From: an uncultured Alphaproteobacteria bacterium
GTDB lineage: Bacteria > Pseudomonadota > Alphaproteobacteria > HIMB59 > GCA-002718135
Assembly (NCBI GenBank): GCA_902625365.1
Contig: CACOAX010000007.1
Location: 1-43,537 of the forward strand
Direction of reading: 5' to 3'
DNA length: 43,537 nucleotides
Positions 8,413 to 18,277 of the stretch are shown piece after piece. The notes beneath the pieces were generated by a model, which was given only the letters and a program-made list of their open reading frames with translations, was not told where the DNA came from and searched no databases. The position numbers were made by a program, and so were the translations under genes. Positions within the stretch are counted from its first letter, which is position 1. Each line of letters begins with the position of its first letter.

Positions 8413-8898
8413 ATGCCTAGTTTTGATATTGTAAACAGATTAGATCATCAAGAAATAGATAACGCACTAGGAAATGCGACAAGAGAAATTACAACCAGAT
8501 ACGATTTTAAAGGATCAGATACTTCAATTGAAAAAAAAGAAAATACTATAGTTGTTATTACTGATGATGAAATGAAAGCTGGTCAAGTAAATGACATGCT
8601 CGTTACTCATTTTGTTAGACGAAAACTTGATCCTTTATGTCTAAAAAAAAATGATATGGAAAAAGCTGGGGGAAATAAAATTCGTCAGACTTATGAATTA
8701 GTAGAAGGAATTGAGCAATCCCTGTGTAAAAAAATTACCTCTGATGTCAAAAGTTCTAAATTAAAAGTTCAAGTAAAGATCAATGGGAATGAACTTCGTG
8801 TTGAAGGAAAGAAAAAAGATGATTTACAAAGTGTAATGAAGCTTATTGAGGATGCTAAGATAGGTATACCAGTCCAATTTGTAAATTTTAGAGATTAA
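8413..8898 (+). CDS. yajQ: YajQ family nucleotide-binding protein
   Basis: 161 residues, full length for the family, with the hallmark N-terminus MPSFDIVNRLDHQEIDNALG and TRYDFKGSD, and the two repeated ferredoxin-like halves ending in DAKIGIPVQFVNFRD. YajQ proteins bind nucleotides, and some bind cyclic di-GMP; the cellular role is not settled. It is a cytoplasmic protein set between rmuC and a LysE-type exporter, with gaps of 4 and 3 bases, so probably cotranscribed. Confidence 0.97.
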   Translation: MPSFDIVNRLDHQEIDNALGNATREITTRYDFKGSDTSIEKKENTIVVITDDEMKAGQVNDMLVTHFVRRKLDPLCLKKNDMEKAGGNKIRQTYELVEGIEQSLCKKITSDVKSSKLKVQVKINGNELRVEGKKKDDLQSVMKLIEDAKIGIPVQFVNFRD

Positions 8899-8901
8899 AA
8901 A

Positions 8902-9510
8902 ATGATTACATGGGAATTAATAGCTGCTTTAGCAGTGTATAATTTTATTATGTACGTAACTCCAGGTCCAAACAATAGTATTTTAACTGCATCAGGTATA
9001 AAATTTGGATTTATAAGATCTATACCTAATATTTTTGGTATTCCTTCCGGTCATGGTTTGCAATTAGCACTTGTATGTCTTGGTCTTGGATCTTTGTTTA
9101 TTACCTATCCTATACTCTATGATATTTTAAGATATGTTGGAGCAGGTTACATTCTTTATTTAGCATATAAAATGTTTGGGTCTTTAAATATTTCAAAGAC
9201 TGAAGATAGATCAAGACCATTAAAATATCATGAAGCAATTTTGTTTCAATTTGTAAATCCAAAAGCATGGGTAATCTGTTCAACTGCAGTAACATTATAT
9301 TATCCAAAAGATGAAAATATAATAATTGGAACACTATTTATGGTTATTATGTCTACAGTAGTTAATATTCCTTCCATTAGTATATGGGCATATGGGGGAA
9401 GTGTTATCAGACAATATCTTAATAATGAAAAATTAAAAAAAATTGTTGAATGGTTTTTAGCAATCCTTTTAATTATAACTGCAGGCTCAGTATTATTTTA
9501 CAACGCTTAA
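8902..9510 (+). CDS. LysE/RhtB family amino-acid exporter
   Basis: 202 residues with about six membrane helices. The N-terminal family motif YVTPGPNNSILTASGIKFG, the region PNIFGIPSGHGLQL, and KYHEAILFQFVNPKAWVIC (conserved NPKA) place it in the LysE/RhtB exporters, which expel amino acids such as lysine, homoserine or threonine. The substrate cannot be told. A cell that imports peptides may use it to vent surplus amino acids. Its stop overlaps that of the convergent GST gene by 4 bases. Confidence 0.93.
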   Translation: MITWELIAALAVYNFIMYVTPGPNNSILTASGIKFGFIRSIPNIFGIPSGHGLQLALVCLGLGSLFITYPILYDILRYVGAGYILYLAYKMFGSLNISKTEDRSRPLKYHEAILFQFVNPKAWVICSTAVTLYYPKDENIIIGTLFMVIMSTVVNIPSISIWAYGGSVIRQYLNNEKLKKIVEWFLAILLIITAGSVLFYNA

Positions 9511-10130
9511 GGTTGAGGAATTTCATAAAATTCGCCTACAGAATTATATCCTTTGATAACTGCAGGTCTTGTTGATATATGTTTATACCATCTCAACACA
9601 TTTGGATAATCATGCAAATTTATTTGATGTCTTTCATAACGAGCTGTCCAAGGCCAAATTGAAATATCAGCTATTGAATAGGTATCTGAAAAATATTCTT
9701 GTTTAGAAAGTCTTTTATCCAAAATTGAATATATATGTTGTGCATAGCCTTTTGTTTTATCTTCTGCAAATTTGCTTTTACCAGGATGATAAAATAAATA
9801 TTGATGAGCCTGCCCTAGCATTGGTCCAACGTAAGCCATTTGAAAAAAAACCCATTGTATTATTTCCCAATACTTATCTTTATTTAGAAATTTATCATAT
9901 TTTTTTGCTAGATAAAGAAGGATGGCACCGGATTCGAATACTGTTTGGTTATTATCATTATCTACAATTACAGGAATTTTATTTGCAGGAGATATTTTTG
10001 AAAACTCTTCTCTAAACTGCTCTTTTTTATCTAAATTTATTAAAATAGGATTAAAATCCACACCTAATTCTTCAAGCATAATGCTAATTTTTCGACCATT
10101 AGGGGTAGGTGATGAATATAAATCAATCAT
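9507..10130 (-). CDS. glutathione S-transferase family protein (YfcG/YghU-like)
   Basis: 207 residues. The N-terminal thioredoxin fold shows SSPTPNGRKISIMLEELGVDF, the cis-proline region NKIPVIVD, and ESGAILLYLAKKY, which bind glutathione. The helical C-terminal domain has ISIWPWTARYERHQI and a WY-HI-TRPAV ending. The Thr-Pro-Asn stretch near residues 8-10 resembles the E. coli disulfide-bond reductase YfcG rather than classic conjugating GSTs. Function in thiol redox or detoxification is inferred from the family. Confidence 0.9.
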   Translation of the reverse strand: MIDLYSSPTPNGRKISIMLEELGVDFNPILINLDKKEQFREEFSKISPANKIPVIVDNDNNQTVFESGAILLYLAKKYDKFLNKDKYWEIIQWVFFQMAYVGPMLGQAHQYLFYHPGKSKFAEDKTKGYAQHIYSILDKRLSKQEYFSDTYSIADISIWPWTARYERHQINLHDYPNVLRWYKHISTRPAVIKGYNSVGEFYEIPQP

Positions 10131-10170
10131 TTTTTTTAGAATTTAATTAATAGAGAACTATATTCATAAT

Positions 10171-10404
10171 ATGCAGGAGAATATAGATAATATTATTAAA
10201 TTAGCCTGGTGCGATAAAACCTCTTTTGAAAAAATAAAAAGAATTCACGGTGTAACCGAATCAGAGGTTATAAAAATAATGAGAACAAATCTGAAACCTA
10301 GATCATTTAAGTTATGGAGAACTAGAGTAACAGGGAGAACGAGAAAGCATGAAAAGAAAAGAAATCTATCCGAAAAATCATTTAAATATGAGAACTATTT
10401 TTAA
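10171..10404 (+). CDS. TIGR03643/DUF2805 family small protein
   Basis: 77 residues matching a small conserved family of unknown function: LAWCDKTSFEKIKRIHGVTE, then EVIKIMRTNLKPRSFKLWR, then RVTGRTRKHEKKR. The segment around HGVTESEV looks like a helix-turn-helix, and the tail is strongly basic, so nucleic-acid binding is possible but unproven. The 3' end overlaps the next gene. Confidence 0.88.
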   Translation: MQENIDNIIKLAWCDKTSFEKIKRIHGVTESEVIKIMRTNLKPRSFKLWRTRVTGRTRKHEKKRNLSEKSFKYENYF

Positions 10405-10942
10405 AATATTAATTATCAGTATAAGCCTTTTGTTTGCTAATAAGATTGCGCTAGCAGATCAAAATGATCCGCGTCTAAATAATTTGTTTAAAAAATTAAA
10501 TGAGACTGAAAATCAGGATGAAATAAGAGATTTGATATCTGATATTTGGAATATATGGTACGAAGTTGATGATCCAAAAGTAATTGAATATTTTGAGAAA
10601 GGTATTCAAGCTATGAATATAAGAAATTATCCACTTGCAATTAAATTTTTTAATAATTTAATTGAAGAGGATCCTAATTTTGCAGAAGGATGGAATAAAA
10701 GAGCAACTGTTCACTTCATGATGGGTAATTTTGATGAATCAATGCAAGACATAATTAAAACACTTGAATTAGAACCAAGACACTTCGGTGCCCTTGATGG
10801 AATGGGTCTAATTTTTATTCATCAGGGACAGTTTCAACAGGCAATTGATGTGTACGACAAAATGCTAGAAATTTTTCCTTTTAGTGTAAAAACTATGGAC
10901 AAAAAAGAGAGAATAAAATCTTTTATTACTCACTCTACGTAA
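10388..10942 (+). CDS. periplasmic tetratricopeptide-repeat protein
   Basis: With the ATG at 10388 the protein has 184 residues and begins with a neat signal peptide (MRTIFKILIISISLLFANK, likely cut after ALA). It then carries about three TPR units: IEYFEKGIQAMNIRNYPLAI, AEGWNKRATVHFMMGNFDES and GALDGMGLIFIHQGQFQQAI. An earlier in-frame ATG at 10349 has a better ribosome site (GGGAG at 10333-10337) but adds 13 residues before the signal peptide. TPRs mediate protein contacts; the partner is unknown. It overlaps the upstream gene by 17 bases and the convergent AEC permease by 8. Confidence 0.82.
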   Translation: MRTIFKILIISISLLFANKIALADQNDPRLNNLFKKLNETENQDEIRDLISDIWNIWYEVDDPKVIEYFEKGIQAMNIRNYPLAIKFFNNLIEEDPNFAEGWNKRATVHFMMGNFDESMQDIIKTLELEPRHFGALDGMGLIFIHQGQFQQAIDVYDKMLEIFPFSVKTMDKKERIKSFITHST

Positions 10943-11882
10943 TATCAAAAAATACTAATAATAAAGATAGTGTAAAAAAACTAACAAACGTACTTAATAC
11001 TACATTGGAAGAGACTACAGCTTTTAGTGAGTTATATCTGTATGCAAAATAATATGACTGAGACCCACTTGGTAAAGCTGCTGCCATAGTAACAATAATA
11101 ACCAAGAGACTATCAAGCTCTAATATAAAATGTGATAAACAAAATGCAATTATAGGGTGAATAAAATTTTTCAAGATAGTTAGTAGTATTGCACCATAAA
11201 TATTTTCTCTAATTCTAAAATTTCCTAATGCAAGACCTAAAGAAATAAGAACCATTGGAAGGGCAAGGTTTACAAAAATATCTAAAGGCTGTTTAATAAT
11301 AGATGGGACAATAAGATTAGAGTAATTAAGAACGATACCAATTATCATTCCAAAAAGTACAATATTTTTAATGATACCTAATAATATTTGATAAAAAATT
11401 TCGACAATACTTTTTTGTCTATTTCTATAAACTTCTATTATAATAACAGTATAGCTAAAATGAACAATACCATGAAAAAAAACTAATATCATATAAGGAA
11501 TTGTATTTATTGGACCCAAAACTGCATACATAAGAGGTATTCCCATTGCCACCGTGTTACCAAAACAAGCAGCTAATCCAAAAAGTGCAGAGTCATCTGT
11601 TTTAAAATTTAAAAATTGTTTGCTTATTAAAAATCCAGTCATCGATATAAAAATTCCTGAAGCAAAAAATGAGATGATCAGGCCAATAGAATTAATTTGA
11701 GGAAATGAGACTTGCCAAAAATATATAATTAAAGCTAAAGGTAAAAGAATGTTGAAACCTGTAAAATCAAAATAATCAATATATTTTTTTGGCAGTATTT
11801 GTAATTTATTTACAAAAAATCCAAAAAGGATATATCCAAACACACTGCTAACTATATTTAATAAATCAATCATTGAAATCAA
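10935..11882 (-). CDS. AEC family permease (auxin efflux carrier/malate permease-like)
   Basis: 315 residues and about ten membrane helices in two inverted halves. Family signs are the N-terminal FGYILFGFFVNKLQILP, the unwound-helix segment AACFGNTVAMGIPLM, PLDIFVNLALPMVLISLGLALG in the middle, and AAALPSGSQSYYFAYRY near the end. AEC members carry carboxylates or other organic anions. It is the last gene of the minus-strand run, and its start overlaps the AsmA-like gene by 17 bases, so it is probably cotranscribed. Confidence 0.92.
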   Translation of the reverse strand: MISMIDLLNIVSSVFGYILFGFFVNKLQILPKKYIDYFDFTGFNILLPLALIIYFWQVSFPQINSIGLIISFFASGIFISMTGFLISKQFLNFKTDDSALFGLAACFGNTVAMGIPLMYAVLGPINTIPYMILVFFHGIVHFSYTVIIIEVYRNRQKSIVEIFYQILLGIIKNIVLFGMIIGIVLNYSNLIVPSIIKQPLDIFVNLALPMVLISLGLALGNFRIRENIYGAILLTILKNFIHPIIAFCLSHFILELDSLLVIIVTMAAALPSGSQSYYFAYRYNSLKAVVSSNVVLSTFVSFFTLSLLLVFFDIT

Positions 11883-12744
11883 AAAAATTATTTAATAATT
11901 GAATGACGCTTTCTTCAATTATATTATTTTCATTTGAGTTTAAATTTTGAAAAAATTTTGAATTTTCATCAAAACTTATATTAGGATTATTTAAGTTTCC
12001 TTTTATCAAAGTAGTTAAATATATTTCATTATTTTGAGATAAGTTTAAAATAATATCTATAGAATTATTACTGTAATTGTATTCTCCTTTTATAAGAATA
12101 CTGTTGTTTTTATTACTAATTTCTATTTTGCTAGTTTCTAAAATATTTTTATTTTTATTTATTACGCCTTTAAAATTAGAACTTTCATTACCAAAAGCAT
12201 TTATTAATTCAGAAAATGCAAATTTTTGATTTTTTTGATTTTCTAATTTTTCAAAGAATAATTTTAAAAAAGAAATAAGAAATTTTTCTTCATTAGTTGT
12301 TTCTAAAGTTATTTTTCCATTAATTTTATAAATTGAGTCAAATAAATTTTCTAAATTATCACTATATTTAAGATAATTTTCAATATAATTTACTTTTCCA
12401 TTAATCTTTACTTCACTTAAACTAATATTATTAATATTAAAATTATCAATTAGAATTTCTAATTTTCCTGCAACTTGAAATAGTGGTTGAGTAATATCAA
12501 TATCAATATTATCAATGTATAAATTATTTTTGTAATCTTTAATTTCTAAGTTTGTGTTAAGCTTAACAATTGGAAAAATATTTATTTTAGTTTTATTTTT
12601 TTCTTTAATTTTAATTTCAAATTTCTTCTCGATATTACTAATTATTTTTTCTTTTTCAAAATTATTTATAAAAATATAAATAAAGATAGATATAATTATT
12701 AATATAATTACTATTATAGAAAAAAATAATCTAATTTTTTTCAT
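11866..12744 (-). CDS. AsmA-like envelope protein
   Basis: 292 residues: one N-terminal membrane helix (about residues 5-30) followed by a beta-rich, asparagine/lysine/isoleucine-rich body that would lie in the periplasm. The end, LTTLIKGNLNNPNISFD, fits the C-terminal signature of AsmA-like proteins, which are linked to lipid transport and outer-membrane assembly. Sequence drift is high and base use is even more AT-rich than its neighbours, so the family call rests on the layout and this motif. It lies 18 bases after the dehydrogenase gene. Confidence 0.68.
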   Translation of the reverse strand: MKKIRLFFSIIVIILIIISIFIYIFINNFEKEKIISNIEKKFEIKIKEKNKTKINIFPIVKLNTNLEIKDYKNNLYIDNIDIDITQPLFQVAGKLEILIDNFNINNISLSEVKINGKVNYIENYLKYSDNLENLFDSIYKINGKITLETTNEEKFLISFLKLFFEKLENQKNQKFAFSELINAFGNESSNFKGVINKNKNILETSKIEISNKNNSILIKGEYNYSNNSIDIILNLSQNNEIYLTTLIKGNLNNPNISFDENSKFFQNLNSNENNIIEESVIQLLNNFFDFND

Positions 12745-12762
12745 ATATTAGATCGTAAAAAA

Positions 12763-15210
12763 CTATATTTTTGTAAAATTATTTTCAGGGTCATGCAATG
12801 GATTAAATTGAACAGACATAACATATTTATTTTTAGCAACCTCAACTTCGAAATTACTTCCATTTAATTTTTTTAAATCTATTTCTGAATCTATATATCC
12901 AAAAACCATATTTTTATTATAACAAAATGAATAATTGCTAGAAGTTGTTTCTCCCACAATCTTATTTTTATAATAAATGGGCTCATCATGTAATAAGAGC
13001 GGATTTCCTGGCGTAGATTTTTCTAAAACAAAATTTGTTAATTGTTTCTTCTTAATTCTATTTTTCGTTTTTAAAGCTTCTTTACCTATAAAATCTGTTT
13101 TTTTATTTAATTTAACAGTAAATTCTAATCCAGCTTCAAATGGGTTCTCAGCTGGTGAAATATCATGACCCCAATGTAAATATCCTTTTTCCATTCTCAT
13201 AATATCTAGTGCATGAGCGCCAGCATGTGAAAGGTTATAGTTTTCTCCAACTTTAACTAACTTTAAATAAATTTCTCTAGATACCTTTATAGGAACATAA
13301 ATTTCCCAACCAAGTTCACCAACAAAAGATAATCTTTGGAAAATTAATTTATCATTATTTATTGAAATTTCTTTAGCAGTTCCAAATTTAAAATTATCTT
13401 TTGAAAAATGTTCTCCAAATATTTCCGTTAGAATTTCTCTACTTTTAGGACCAAAAACACCAAAACAAGCTAAACTTTCAGTGATATCAATTAAAGTTGT
13501 GTTTTTACTTAGATTTTCTGAAATATGTTTTTTATCATGTTCCCTAACAGATGAACCCGTTACAATACGAAAAGAATCTTTATCAATACAAGTAATTGTT
13601 AAATCAGCAACAATGCCACCATTTGAATTAAGCATTTGCGTGTAAGTTGTATCACCGGGATTATTTTTAATATTATTACAGCATATTCGTTGAAGATCGT
13701 TGAAGGCAGTATCTCCCTTAATTTCAAATTTCGCAAAGGCACTTAAGTCAAATAAACCAACATTTTTTCTTGTATTAGTTGTCTCATATTTTGCTGCATC
13801 ATACCAATTTTGATAGCCATAACTATACTCATATTCTGGTTTCTTACCATTTAGAGCGTACCACATCGGTCTTTCAAAACCGGCCACTTGACCAAAACAT
13901 GCGCCTTTTTTTTTCAAATCATTATGAAAAGGAAGCATTTTAATATTTCTTGAAGATTTATGTTGTTTGTAAGGCCAGTGCATTGCATATAAATCTCCTA
14001 ATGATTCAGTAACTCTTTCAGTTATAAATTTTGTCTCAGAGTGAAATTTTTCAAATCTTGAAATATCTAAAGAGTAAAGATCATCATTAACCTCACCATT
14101 CATTATCCATTCCGCAGTTACCTTACCTGCACCACCAGCACTCTGAATACCAATACTATTAAATCCACAACAAACATAAAAGTTCTTAACTTCTGGTGTT
14201 TCACCTAAAAGATAATTTGTATCTGGGGTAAAAGCTTCAGGACCATTAAAGAATTTTCTTATACCTACATTTTCAAGGGCTGGTATTCTTTTCATAGCAT
14301 TTTTTAAATGTGGTTCAAAATGATCAAAATCTTCTGGAAGTTCTCCAAAAGAAAAATCATTAGGGACTTTATACGTATCTGTAAATGCTGGTTTAGCTTT
14401 AGGTTCAAAAATTCCAACTAAAATTTTTCCTGCATCTTCTTTTAAATATAAGCAATTATTGTAATCTCTTAGAACTGGAAGTGATTTAGAAATTTCTTTT
14501 AATGGCTCACTTAATATATAGAAATGTTCATTTGGATATAGCGGTATACTTACATTAATATCATTTGCTATCTGCCTTGACCACATTCCAGATGCTAAAA
14601 CAATATATTCACATTTAATTCTTCCATGTTTTGTATCTACCCCTTCTATTGATCCATTTTTAGTAAGGATTTTATTTACTGGGCAATGTTCAAAAATTTT
14701 TGCACCATGCAATTTTGCAGATTTCGCAAGAACATTCGTTATACCAACAGGATCTGCTTGACCATCTTTTGGAATAAAAATTCCTCCAACAACATCATCA
14801 GTATTTATAAGAGAATAAATATCCTTAATCTGATTTTTTTCTAATTCATTAACTTCTATATTAAATCTTTGAGCAAAAGTAGCTTGCCTTTTTAATTCTT
14901 CTAATCGATCATTAGTTGTTGCAATAGTTAAAGAGCCGTTTTGCTTTAAACCTGTTGCCAATCCTGTTTCTTTTTCCAGGTCTTTATATAAATTTAACGA
15001 ATAATTTCTAAGTTTTGTAATGGTTGCTGATGCACCGATCTGACCAATCAGTCCTGCTGCATGCCAAGTAGTTCCAGAAGTTAATTGATCTCTTTCTAGT
15101 AAGATTACATCTTTCCATCCAAATTTTGTTAAATGATAAGCCACTGAACATCCAGCTATACCACCACCTATTACAACTACTTTAGCAGAAGTGGGAATTT
15201 TATTACTCAT
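12763..15210 (-). CDS. FAD-dependent dimethylglycine/sarcosine dehydrogenase-like protein with C-terminal GcvT domain
   Basis: 815 residues, the full length of the DMGDH/SARDH group. An N-terminal FAD-binding oxidase domain has GGGIAG (15-20) and SGTTWHAAGL, with H50 in the place of the covalent-flavin histidine. A linker domain follows. From about 430 a tetrahydrofolate-binding aminomethyltransferase (GcvT) domain shows GLFDLSAFAKFEIKG, GELGWEIYVP and HDISPAENPFEAGL. Family members demethylate dimethylglycine or sarcosine and pass the one-carbon unit to tetrahydrofolate, a step of glycine-betaine breakdown common in marine alphaproteobacteria. Which N-methyl substrate is used cannot be read here. 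It follows the enoyl-CoA hydratase-family gene by 8 bases. Confidence 0.92.
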   Translation of the reverse strand: MSNKIPTSAKVVVIGGGIAGCSVAYHLTKFGWKDVILLERDQLTSGTTWHAAGLIGQIGASATITKLRNYSLNLYKDLEKETGLATGLKQNGSLTIATTNDRLEELKRQATFAQRFNIEVNELEKNQIKDIYSLINTDDVVGGIFIPKDGQADPVGITNVLAKSAKLHGAKIFEHCPVNKILTKNGSIEGVDTKHGRIKCEYIVLASGMWSRQIANDINVSIPLYPNEHFYILSEPLKEISKSLPVLRDYNNCLYLKEDAGKILVGIFEPKAKPAFTDTYKVPNDFSFGELPEDFDHFEPHLKNAMKRIPALENVGIRKFFNGPEAFTPDTNYLLGETPEVKNFYVCCGFNSIGIQSAGGAGKVTAEWIMNGEVNDDLYSLDISRFEKFHSETKFITERVTESLGDLYAMHWPYKQHKSSRNIKMLPFHNDLKKKGACFGQVAGFERPMWYALNGKKPEYEYSYGYQNWYDAAKYETTNTRKNVGLFDLSAFAKFEIKGDTAFNDLQRICCNNIKNNPGDTTYTQMLNSNGGIVADLTITCIDKDSFRIVTGSSVREHDKKHISENLSKNTTLIDITESLACFGVFGPKSREILTEIFGEHFSKDNFKFGTAKEISINNDKLIFQRLSFVGELGWEIYVPIKVSREIYLKLVKVGENYNLSHAGAHALDIMRMEKGYLHWGHDISPAENPFEAGLEFTVKLNKKTDFIGKEALKTKNRIKKKQLTNFVLEKSTPGNPLLLHDEPIYYKNKIVGETTSSNYSFCYNKNMVFGYIDSEIDLKKLNGSNFEVEVAKNKYVMSVQFNPLHDPENNFTKI

Positions 15211-15218
15211 TTGTAATA

Positions 15219-16223
15219 TTATAGATAAAGATTTTCAGTATGAGTTTCAAAATAAAAATCTAGATCTTCTATATTTATTTCATCTATTGTTGATGGTTCC
15301 CAAATAGGATTATGATCTTTTGAAATTAGCACAGAATTTACACCATTATCAAAGTCACTACGGTATACTATTTTTTGACTTAATTGAAATTCAGTTTCTA
15401 AACATTCTTTTAACGATTTACCTTTTGCATCATCTATAAGTTTAGTGCTTATCGCAAGACTCATTGGACATTTAACTAAAAGAATATCTAAAATTTTTTT
15501 TGAAAACTCTGAGTTATGACTTTTTAAATTTGATATGATTGTTTGAATATTTCCATTGAATAGTTCATTTATTAAATTTATATTTTTAATTAGATATGTA
15601 TCATTCTCAACTTCAAAATTATCATGTAAAATTTCTCCTCTTATAATAAATTTTTCTTTAACATCTTCTATTTTATTACTTTTAAAGTAGTGAGTTGCTA
15701 ATCCGAAAAAAATTAATTCATTTAACCCTAAAACCTCACCCGTTAGACCAATATACTTACCAATGTTACCTGGTAGATTTGATAAAAAATAACTTCCACC
15801 AACATCTGGAAAAAAACCAATGGCAGATTCTGGCATTGCAAATTTTGAATTGTCTGTTGCTAATCTGTGATCACCATAGATTGATAAACCAACCCCGCCT
15901 CCCATCACTACACCATTCCAAACTGAAAGAAATTCTTTACTAAATTGGCTTATTAAATAATTAAGTTTGTACTCAATTTTAAAAAAATCATGTTTTAAAG
16001 AGTTTTCTTTTCCAGCAAGAACAAGAGATTTTACATCACCTCCTGCACAAAAATGTTTACCTTCTCCAACTAACAATACTCTTAAGATATTATCTTTTTC
16101 TTCCCATTGTAATAATTTGTCATGGAATTTTTTTGCCATTTCTAAATTGAGAGCGTTTAAAGCTGTAGGACGATTTAGTTTAATGATTCCAGTTTGGTTA
16201 GTTTCTGAAAATACAATATCCAT
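15219..16223 (-). CDS. 3-hydroxyisobutyryl-CoA hydrolase (enoyl-CoA hydratase/isomerase family)
   Basis: 334 residues, longer than ordinary enoyl-CoA hydratases (about 260) and matching HIBCH. Crotonase-fold motifs: FCAGGDVK (58-65), oxyanion-hole GGGVG (108-112), and PESAIGFFPDVGGSYF (131-146), the last being characteristic of HIBCH. The enzyme frees 3-hydroxyisobutyrate from its CoA ester in valine breakdown. The start codon shares one base with the uvrB stop (TAATG), so translation is probably coupled. Confidence 0.9.
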   Translation of the reverse strand: MDIVFSETNQTGIIKLNRPTALNALNLEMAKKFHDKLLQWEEKDNILRVLLVGEGKHFCAGGDVKSLVLAGKENSLKHDFFKIEYKLNYLISQFSKEFLSVWNGVVMGGGVGLSIYGDHRLATDNSKFAMPESAIGFFPDVGGSYFLSNLPGNIGKYIGLTGEVLGLNELIFFGLATHYFKSNKIEDVKEKFIIRGEILHDNFEVENDTYLIKNINLINELFNGNIQTIISNLKSHNSEFSKKILDILLVKCPMSLAISTKLIDDAKGKSLKECLETEFQLSQKIVYRSDFDNGVNSVLISKDHNPIWEPSTIDEINIEDLDFYFETHTENLYL

Positions 16224-18277
16224 TAATTCTTTTTAAACTGCAAAACTTTATTAGAAAGACCCACTTCTTTTGCCTTTAATCTATTGATTTCATCTCGTAA
16301 TCTAGCTGCATCTTCAAATTCAAGTTTTGAAGCAAATTCATTCATTTTTTTCTCTAAATTTTTAATATGTTTATTAAGATCCTTACCAACTAATTCTTTA
16401 GCATTATCAATTTCAACTGTAACATGATCTTGTTCAGCTGTGTTCTCAATTATTTCTTGAATATTCTTTTTAATACTGATTGGCGTGATCTTATTTATTT
16501 TATTATATTCTAGTTGTTTTGTTCGCCTTCTATCTGTCTCTTCGATTGCTTCTTTCATGCTAGTGGTAATGTTATCAGCATACATTAAGACTTTACTTTC
16601 AACATTTCTTGCAGCTCTACCAATAGTCTGAATTAAACTAGTTCTTGAACGAAGGTAACCTTCCTTATCAGCATCTAATATAGCCATTAAAGCGCATTCA
16701 GGAATATCTAAACCTTCTCTAAGAAGGTTTATTCCAACTAAAACATTAAAAACTCCTAATCTTAGATCTCTAATAATTTCTATTCTTTCTAATGTATCAA
16801 TATCAGAGTGAAGATATCTAACTTTCAATCCTTCTTCATTAATATATTCAGTAAGATCTTCGGCCATTTTTTTTGTAAGCGTTGTGATTAGAACACGATG
16901 ACCTTTATCTATAGTCTTTTTACATTCATCAATTAAGTTATCAATTTGATGTTTAGTGGGCCTTATCTCAATAGGAGGATCAATTAAACCAGTAGGTCTA
17001 ATTACTTGTTCAACAAAGGTACCACCTGTCTTTTCAAGTTCATAATCTCCTGGTGTTGCACTTACAAATATAGTTTGTGGACGCATTGCATCCCATTCTT
17101 CTCTTTTTAAAGGTCTGTTATCAACACAACTTGGTAGTCTAAAACCATATTGAGCTAAAGTTGATTTTCTAGAAAAATCACCTTTGTACATTCCTGCTAT
17201 TTGACCACATGTCTGATGGCTTTCATCTATAAACAATAAAGAGTCTTCTGGAATATATTCATAAAGTGTAGGAGGAGGTTCCCCCGGCTGTCTTCCTGAC
17301 AAATATCTAGAATAATTTTCAATACCACTGCAACTTCCAGTAGTTTCCATCATTTCTAAGTCAAATGTAGTTCTCTCATCTAACCTTTGTCTTTCTAAGT
17401 ATTTTTTTTCTTTTTCAAAAATCTCTAATTGTTTTTTTAGATCATTTTTAATCATTGTAATTGCTTTTTTTATTGTTGGCTTTGGGGTTACATAATGAGA
17501 GTTTGCAAAGATTCTTATTTGTTCAAGTTCTCCAAGCTTCTCTCCAGTAAGTGGGTCTACTTGTGTTATGCTCTCTATATCATCTCCAAACATAGATATT
17601 TTCCAAGAAATATCTTCGTAGTGAGAGGGAAAAATTTCTAAAATATCTCCCTTAGCTCTAAAGCTACCTCTTCTAAAGTCCATGTCACGACGTTTGTATA
17701 AAAGTTCTACCAACTTTCTGATAATTATTTCTCTGCTTATTGATTGATTTTTATCTAAAGTAAAAGACATTGAAGAATAAGCATCAACTGATCCAATACC
17801 ATAAATACAAGAAACTGATGCTACTATGATTGTATCTCTTCTTTCCACTAAAGATCTAGTAGCTGAATGTCTTAGACGATCAATTTGTTCGTTTATTGAA
17901 GATTCTTTTTCAATATATGTATCAGTTCTTGGTACATATGCTTCTGGTGTATAATAATCATAATAACTGACAAAATATTCAACAGCATTATCTGGAAACA
18001 AATTTTTCATTTCTCCATAAAGTTGTGCTGCTAATGTTTTATTTGGTGCCATTATTAAAGTAGGTTTCTGTACTTTTTCAATTACTTTAGCCATTGTAAA
18101 GGTCTTACCTGATCCAGTGACACCTAAAAGAACTTGTTCTTGCTCTCCTTCATTTAGACTTTTAACAATACTTTTGATTGCTTCAGGTTGATCACCACTT
18201 GGATTAAAATCACTGACAATTTTAAAAGGTGTTGTGATTTCGGGAGAGAGATGATGTTTTTTTTCTGCTTTATTCAT
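16223..18277 (-). CDS. uvrB: excinuclease ABC subunit B
   Basis: 684-residue helicase-like damage-verification subunit of nucleotide excision repair. Walker A is GVTGSGKT (52-59), and the DNA-clamping beta-hairpin is SYYDYYTPEAYVP (about 103-116). Further marks are the DESHQT box, the LLREGLDIPE and QTIGRAARN helicase motifs, and a C-terminal UVR domain (KLEFEDAARLRDEINRLKA) that meets UvrA/UvrC. It lies inside a catabolic gene run: it overlaps the upstream lysine-ketoglutarate reductase by 8 bases (ATGAATAA) and the downstream hydrolase by 1. No LexA-like site is visible directly before it. Confidence 0.98.
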   Translation of the reverse strand: MNKAEKKHHLSPEITTPFKIVSDFNPSGDQPEAIKSIVKSLNEGEQEQVLLGVTGSGKTFTMAKVIEKVQKPTLIMAPNKTLAAQLYGEMKNLFPDNAVEYFVSYYDYYTPEAYVPRTDTYIEKESSINEQIDRLRHSATRSLVERRDTIIVASVSCIYGIGSVDAYSSMSFTLDKNQSISREIIIRKLVELLYKRRDMDFRRGSFRAKGDILEIFPSHYEDISWKISMFGDDIESITQVDPLTGEKLGELEQIRIFANSHYVTPKPTIKKAITMIKNDLKKQLEIFEKEKKYLERQRLDERTTFDLEMMETTGSCSGIENYSRYLSGRQPGEPPPTLYEYIPEDSLLFIDESHQTCGQIAGMYKGDFSRKSTLAQYGFRLPSCVDNRPLKREEWDAMRPQTIFVSATPGDYELEKTGGTFVEQVIRPTGLIDPPIEIRPTKHQIDNLIDECKKTIDKGHRVLITTLTKKMAEDLTEYINEEGLKVRYLHSDIDTLERIEIIRDLRLGVFNVLVGINLLREGLDIPECALMAILDADKEGYLRSRTSLIQTIGRAARNVESKVLMYADNITTSMKEAIEETDRRRTKQLEYNKINKITPISIKKNIQEIIENTAEQDHVTVEIDNAKELVGKDLNKHIKNLEKKMNEFASKLEFEDAARLRDEINRLKAKEVGLSNKVLQFKKN

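Noticed and set aside
9725-10146. Two plus-strand open frames over the GST gene
   Set aside because: Antisense to an intact GST with thioredoxin-fold motifs; no own family features.
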